NCBI GenBank assembly: GCA_037962975.1
Contig: CM075674.1
Span: 89,420,501 to 89,484,500, forward strand
Direction of reading: 5' to 3'
DNA length: 64,000 nt
From: Clitoria ternatea
Taxonomy: Eukaryota > Streptophyta > Magnoliopsida > Fabales > Fabaceae
Shown here: piece after piece, positions 58,826-64,000 of the stretch
Numbering within the stretch: position 1 is the stretch's first letter
Layout: each line of letters opens with the position of its first letter
Position numbers and translations under genes: made by a program
The notes under the pieces: model-generated
Databases searched by the model: none
What the model saw: the letters and a program-made list of their open reading frames with translations, nothing else
Told to the model about the DNA's origin: nothing

Positions 58826-59654
58826 CGCAGATCCAAATCACAAATCTGAAGAGGAAGATACAATGGGAAAGATAAAGTTAGAAGATGGAGATGGAGACGT
58901 CGGTCGAAAGAGGAAGATGTTGGCAATGGACGAGAGACAGAGAGATGAGAAAATAGGAGGAAGACGAGAGAGGGTTCAAGGGAGCCTAGGGCTTTCGAGA
59001 GATAAAGTTTCGCGAAATGAATCGATAGGGAAATGGGTGAAAGTTTTCTCACCGGTCCCCAATGTAAAACCGGTATTAAGATTGTTTATTTCTCACTAGT
59101 CCAACTAGTAGACCGGTATAAACTTTACATTTCTCACCGGTCTAAATTGTAGACCGGTACAAATATAACTATTTCTCACCGGTCCAAAGCATAGACCGGT
59201 GTAAAGTTTCTTTTTATTTATAAAACTGCCACCGCCTTATTTTTTACACCGGTCAAACTACAACCGGCGTAAAACCCCCAATGTAAAAGGCCTTTTTCCA
59301 CTAGTGAATAGTTCAAGTCCTTGCATAGGTTCAGTCCAGTTCGCATAGGCTATCCAGGTATTTATATAGGTATTCAGATCAGGTTACACAAGATACTCAA
59401 TTTAAAATTTATTATAATTTTTTTAAGTTAAATAGTTATTATTTAAAATAATAATATTATTAAATTTTAAAGGAGTAGGGGACTCCTCCCATTATTCTTA
59501 TGTCTTTTCATATTATATTCCTATCTCACTCCCCGTACCTCTTGTATACTGATTCGTTATTGAAAATCCGTGCGCGCCTCGTGTACGAGTTCTAAAACAT
59601 ACCAATTTTATTTTAATATAGTTACAAGATGAAAATTAAGATTACTACTTAAAA

Positions 59655-59925
59655 CAGAAATGGTAAATTTTGAATAGTAAATAGTGAATAGTAAATCATG
59701 AATAGTAACACTAAATAGTAAAACATGAATAGTAACAGTAAATAGTAAATCGTGAATGGTAATGGTAAATAGTAAATCGTTAATAGTAACGGTAAATAGT
59801 AAAATGTGAATAGTAAAGGTAAATAGTAACAGTAAATAGTAATAGTAATTTTCTATTGAAATAGTAATTCACTATTGAAATAGTATTTTACTATTGAAAT
59901 AGTATTTTACTATTCAGAATAGTAA
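59655..59925. repeat. AATAGTAA-type tandem repeat
   Basis: AATAGTAAATCGTGAATAGT-like units recur with a period of roughly 13-30 bp. The right part changes to CTATTGAAATAGTA units that are self-complementary. Confidence 0.85.
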
Positions 59926-60148
59926 CTTAAAATAATATTATTTCTAGTATAATAATAGATTTCTAAAAACGATATGAAAATAACCCTAAAAAATATAAAA
60001 GAGAGGTATTCTTACCTTAGGATTTTAGCAGAACCTTCTTCCAAAAAAAATTATTTCTCTCTCTTACTTTCACCACTATCTCACTAGCACTACTATATTA
60101 AGAAAACTTAATCTGAAATTGTGAATTCTAAAGAAAAATTCCTTCGGT

Positions 60149-60155
60149 ATTTATA
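60149..60155 (-). promoter_or_regulatory. TATA box of the minus-strand LTR
   Basis: On the minus strand the context is CTTCCTATAAATACCGAAGG, a canonical plant TATA box in AT-rich DNA. Confidence 0.5.
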
Positions 60156-61036
60156 GGAAGAAAAATTACTATGCATTCTATTATTTTAATATAAAAGTAT
60201 TGTGTATTTTTTAAAAATTCAATCCTGGTTACTGTGCACCTTTTGAAAATTTTGTACATGCACAGTATTTTGCATAGTAAATGTCGGCTGAATTATTAAG
60301 CCAAATAGTAACCTTTCACTCGGTATATTTTAAATATTTAAAATCAGTCCTTTTTGAAATTTAGCGATATTATATCAGTTCTCACTAATTTTATGATAAG
60401 TAATATAAAGTTTAAATTTTAAAAATCTAAAATTTTCTGATAATAAAAATTTATTTGTATGTTTTCAATTTTTTATGATTGGTAAAAATCAAGATTTTAT
60501 TCAAACCGATAATTTTTAGATAAGTCTACTTGAAATGGATTTTAGAAAATTTTCTTATAATTTAAATTCACTTTCTTGTAAATATTTTTAAATTTAAGTA
60601 ACTTTATATGAATTTAAAATTATTTAAAATATATTATTTTATTAAAATATTACAAAAAATTCAAAAAATTCCAGAAAATCATAAATATTATGTAGATCAA
60701 AAAGTTCTAAAGAACCATAGTCTAATTCCTTCAAAATTTTATTTTAAAATTCTAATAAGAGTTAAATCATGAATATGTAAAAACATAAATATAAAAACAT
60801 AAAATAAAAGTTGTGAATAATAAATATATTTAAAATTCTTAATATAATTTCATTAATCAATGAATACTAATTAAGTCATTTTAAAATTCTCATTCAAAAT
60901 ACATAAATATTTTTATTTTTATTTTATTTTATTTTATTTTATTTTTAAAAAATAAATAATTAAATATAAATACCAAAATTTCATAAAAAATGATAATAAT
61001 GAACTAACTAATAGTAAGTATTTCTCATTAAAGATA

Positions 61037-62760
61037 TGATCTGTCCTGGACCGGGGTCAAGAGATCCGATCTCAAGCCAGTCACGAATAGTATGTCAATA
61101 CCGTATAATAGACCGGATGTATGTGTATCCGATGTATGTATCCGTTGTCCTTGAGTGAGGAGAGCGGATTGGGCGTACCAGAGATCCTTCACACCGACCT
61201 AACGCGTTGAAGTGGGCGAATGGTGGTGTCACCTGCAAAGATTCTCCGACGCTCAAGTCAGTGATTATATTCCAAGTAAGGAATGTATTCAGAGAGGAAT
61301 CAGTCATAAAAGAGCTGAAGAAGAAGCCCCCCCACTTCAATCATGAAGTTAGTTCATATACCTGATTGGCTCGATTAACGAGGACACGTTGGTGGGGAAC
61401 CACCAACTCCCATTAGCATTATTATATTGCGCACTTACCTGCATGATTGGGTCAAGTGGCTATTTTATATTGAGCATAGAGAATGTAGACTAGGATTAGG
61501 GAACAAGTTGACCATTCCCGTGAGCAGAATTTGACTCGTAGTGCAGGGAATTATTGATCGATCCCTGTAGCAACAATCCTTGTCTTTTGCACAGTGTCGT
61601 GTGTATTATCCGATGTCATGGTGTTATCCTGGATAACCGGTATAGGGAGAACGCCTGATACGGAATTACAGTCCGGATGTATACCGATGACACCGGTTAC
61701 ACGTAGATGTCTTATCAAAGATGTTGAAATATGTATAACAGATCGGATACCGGTATTGAGACCGGATCATATGTCCCCTAGCTTGTGTGAGGGACTGAAT
61801 AGTTGTTCACATAAGCTACTCAACCTGCGAGAGGTCTTAATATCGGTAAGCTTACGTGTGTAACAGTTCCTTAGCATCTGTTGTCATTCGTAAAGAACCG
61901 TTCTCAAATTAATAGATCTGACCTGTCGGTGCGGTCACAACGAATTCAGACAAAGATTCGTTGTGTGTGAGAACTTCAAGAGTTTATTGGAATTGAAAGC
62001 TCTTGAAGTTCGTGTAACGGCTGTAAAGCGTGAATTGCGTTGCATGATTAGACATTAATGCTTTTAATCACGTGGGCAAGCAATTATTGCGCCTGAGATG
62101 AAAATCTCATTAACCGTCGTTTTGGACTTAATGGGCCTGAAGTTTTCGAAACTTTTGGGCCTAGTGGATAGCCCTTTGCTGAGTCGCTATCGTTTTGGCG
62201 CCCAAGAATTTGGAACGGTTGTGTCGTTTCGCTTGTGAACGGGTGCGTTTTATCGAGAATGACACAACTTCAAGAGGAGGTAACCGATCCTCTTTGTTTC
62301 CTATAAAAGGAATACTTAGTGGATTCTGGGTTCCACTTGCTTTTGCTTTCTCAACGAAACTCTGCAAAAATTTTGCAAGGAAGTTTATCGCCTACATTGC
62401 GAGGGTTTCTTCGTTCCTCAAATTCATCACTGTCATCTGAGGTAACTATCTTTTCCTTGTCGCTTTAGTTTCGCTTTGATTTGCTACTCGTAGTTATAGA
62501 AAGTAGGCTTCATCAAAAGGGGGGGGGAATCAGTTTCCCTCAACCCTAATAGTCGTGGGGAAGAATCCTTGTGATTCTTCCTAAGACTGAACCGCGTCGC
62601 TCAGAAAGGGGATCTTACTCACTGCGGGAAGTGACCTTTCCCTTCTCAGAGTCGCCCTCTGATTGTAATTGCTTTAAAAATGCAGTGAGTAATGATTGCA
62701 ACTTTCTGACGACATTTTATTTCTTATCGTAGATTAAGGAGTTCGGTCTAGATATTTCCA
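61037..62760 (+). promoter_or_regulatory. Promoter and 5'UTR region of the gag-like gene
   Basis: The block begins TGATCTGTCCTGGACCGG and is much less AT-rich than its left flank, so a boundary lies at 61037. TATAAAA sits at 62302-62308. A probable 5'UTR intron runs from ATCTGAG|GTAACT (62442) to TATCGTAG (62732). Translation would begin at ATG 62761. Recurrent CCGGAT/CCGATG words lie at 61110-61150 and 61670-61770. It may be the 5' LTR of a retrotransposon, but I see no LTR end or PBS. Confidence 0.5.
62442..62732 (+). other. Predicted 5'UTR intron
   Basis: GT at 62442 and a T-rich stretch ending in TCTTATCGTAG at 62732 give a 291-bp intron before the start codon. Predicted from splice signals only. 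Confidence 0.45.
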
Positions 62761-64000
62761 ATGGCAACTGGAGAAGGATCTTCTGGAGATAGCGCCATTT
62801 CGAAGACAGCTGAAGGTCTCTACAGCGTAGTTGCTTCGAGGCTAAATTGGGAGGAGGTTCAGGCTAAATGGCCTTTCTGTTGGGTGTCCAGCGAGTTTAA
62901 GGACTTGGCCTCTCGACATGCGGATGAGGAGGGATCCCGGATCCAGCCGAGGTTTACTTTGAGTACGGATGAAGAGACAAAAAAGTGGTATAGGGTTTAC
63001 GCACCACTTCCAACAGAGCGGATATGCCACGTCGTCCCTAATGACCGCTCTGTATACATGTATGACTTTATTTTCCATAATCTGGGAGTTCGTTTTCCTC
63101 TAACCGAACTCCAGATGGGCGTCCTGAAGTTCCTGAACTGTGCACCCTCCCAACTTCATCCCAACGGTTGGGGCCTCATCCGGGCTCTGGAGGTCCTTGG
63201 TGAACATTTCAACTTCACGCCAACTGTAGCGATGCTGTTCTACTACACTCAGGTAGTTCGGAGGGCGAATAAGCAGGGCGGAGTTGGTCTGGTGACACTC
63301 CGGACTCTCTGTTCCTTTGTGAACTTTGAGTCTTATACTGATTCGGCCAAGGTTGATGGGAAGTCGTTTAAGACCTACTTCACTCGCATCTCCATTAAGA
63401 AGGGCAAACCAAAATTTTGGAAGGACGAAGAGGATGTTGACAAATTTCCCCTGAGTTGGACACACAAGCATTTCCTCTTGAGCTCACACGCGTACTACAC
63501 TGATCAATCCGATCTGTCTCGTGAGACGTCGAGAGTGTTGTTCGCACTTGAATCGCACACTACAGGTCGTCACGTCTTCTCGTGTAGGCGTTTGCTAAGT
63601 AGCTCAAGCGGAGTCCGGGAGGAATATTTGCGTACTTCTCGTTTTATTTCATCTTTCCTCCTTTACCAAATATATATATAGAATATTTGCAGTTGCTGAT
63701 ATCTTGTGTTTGTTCATGTAGGTGAAATAGAACAGCAAACTCCAGAAATGGACAAATTGAAGAAATTCAAGGCGGCTGGTAAATCTGTTACCCGTGAAAA
63801 TGAAGTGAAGCCCAGGCCCTCAACCAAGGATCGTCCTGAGGTAATCATCTTGACCTCGGATGCTAAAGGGGACATCCCACTGGTTGAGGGCGGTTCATCC
63901 GATGTTGGCGCAACCTCAGGTCAGCCTCCAGTTACTGAGAGGAGAAGAAAGATCCATAATGATCCTGCGAGGCGTCAGTCTAAGAAACAAAGGACTTCGG
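62761..64000 (+). CDS. Gag-like ORF, putative gypsy-type transposon protein, partial
   Basis: Exon 1 (62761-63631) is open for 290 codons. It has LGVRFPLTELQMGVLKFLN, then CAPSQLHPNGWGLIRALEVL, the pattern of the plant domain called putative gypsy type transposon (PF04195-like), which sits in the gag region of some large plant LTR elements. A 90-bp intron from TTTGC|GTACTT to CATGTAG (63632-63721) joins in frame to exon 2 (EIEQQTPEMDKLKKFKAAG, then basic QSKKQRTS), open to the window edge. Without splicing the frame stops at 63681. Lysine/arginine-rich exon 2 suggests nucleic-acid binding or nuclear transport. No stop or frameshift is visible, so this is the only apparently intact coding model here. 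The family call rests on memory of the motif. Confidence 0.65.
63632..63721 (+). other. Predicted coding intron
   Basis: GTACTT donor, T/A-rich body and TTCATGTAG acceptor. Length is 90 bp. Removing it restores one continuous frame across the exon junction (phase 1). Confidence 0.6.

Larger units (their letters stand above)
55495..59306. mobile_element. Non-autonomous CACTA transposon carrying gene exons
   Basis: Termini CACTAGTGGAAAAAAGGCC (55495) and its inverse ending TTTCCACTAGTG (59306) form inverted repeats of about 27 bp. The 3-bp target duplication AAT flanks both ends (55492-55494 and 59307-59309). Many ACACCGGT / ACCGGTGTAAAA subterminal repeats lie within 55510-55880 and 59045-59285. 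No CACTA transposase is present in the 3.8 kb. The interior instead holds minus-strand exons from at least two host gene families with their splice sites. This makes it a Pack-CACTA-type gene-fragment carrier that would depend on a transposase elsewhere. Confidence 0.92.
53450..61036 (-). mobile_element. Minus-strand LTR-like block, split by a CACTA element
   Basis: The left end TGTAACACC abuts the broken copia integrase and would be the 3' end of an LTR ending GGTGTTACA on the minus strand. Its reverse complement has features seen in the other LTRs: a GGACTCAAGG-like word at about 54405, gene-free AT-rich DNA and a TATA box (60149-60155, minus). The right edge is lost or lies under the insertion starting at 61037. 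About 3.8 kb of the block is the CACTA transposon at 55495-59306. Confidence 0.45.

Noticed and set aside
58636..59099. Plus-strand frames across the CACTA right end
   Set aside because: They are antisense to the captured first exon and its 5'UTR. The splice signals and CAX order favour the minus strand.

Overview
This 64 kb window is plant nuclear DNA made almost entirely of transposable elements, in an AT-rich background with introns, TATA boxes and no bacterial-style operons. The host looks like a legume: it carries legume-like Athila and copia sequences, CTTAAG-centred motifs and plastid fragments. That assignment is an inference and I cannot name the species. I found no intact ordinary host gene. 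The only open coding model is a TE-related gag-like gene at the right edge.

Layout. 1-9.3 kb: AT-rich spacer with small decayed elements: a hAT-like remnant, a cluster of CACTA-like subterminal motifs around a 76-bp perfect palindrome, a Tat/Ogre-like LTR/leader fragment, and a Ty1/copia remnant with a decayed zinc knuckle and protease. 9368-21781: a complete Athila-type Ty3/gypsy retrotransposon with a perfect AAGAG target duplication, 2.36-kb LTRs about 1% diverged, a tRNA-Asp-like PBS, and gag-pol broken by five stops and two frameshifts. Its left LTR alone has been hit by a 670-bp composite plastid insertion (psaI, rps18 and ycf2 pieces in mixed orientation). 21.8-25.0 kb: a long array of a TTCCGAGTGA-type minisatellite, then a promoter and a second Tat/Ogre-like leader. 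25-27.7 kb: the 3' part of a minus-strand copia-like element with an unidentified decayed ORF. 28.1-29.6 kb: a third Tat-like fragment. 29.6-32.9 kb: empty AT-rich DNA.

32.9-44.3 kb is a nested stack. An LTR with a tRNA-Met-type PBS contains LTR A (TSD GAGTC/GAGTT), which contains LTR B (TSD CAAGT). Both A and B start TGTAACATCC and carry the 15-bp TTCCGAGTGA array. 44.3-48.7 kb is AT-rich spacer. 48.7-53.4 kb is a minus-strand copia pol remnant split by a third such solo LTR (TSD TCTCT). From 53450 a minus-strand LTR-like region interrupts the copia integrase and is itself interrupted by a 3.8-kb non-autonomous CACTA transposon (TSD AAT). The CACTA carries spliced-gene exons resembling a cation/proton exchanger and a phosphoglycolate phosphatase. 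61.0-64.0 kb: promoter, 5'UTR intron and a two-exon gag-like ORF that runs off the window.

The most unusual signals are the shared 15-bp array in several LTRs (including an inverted pair in LTR B), a repeated stem-loop motif in the Tat-like leaders, the composite plastid insertion that is younger than its host LTR, and the exon-capturing CACTA element.
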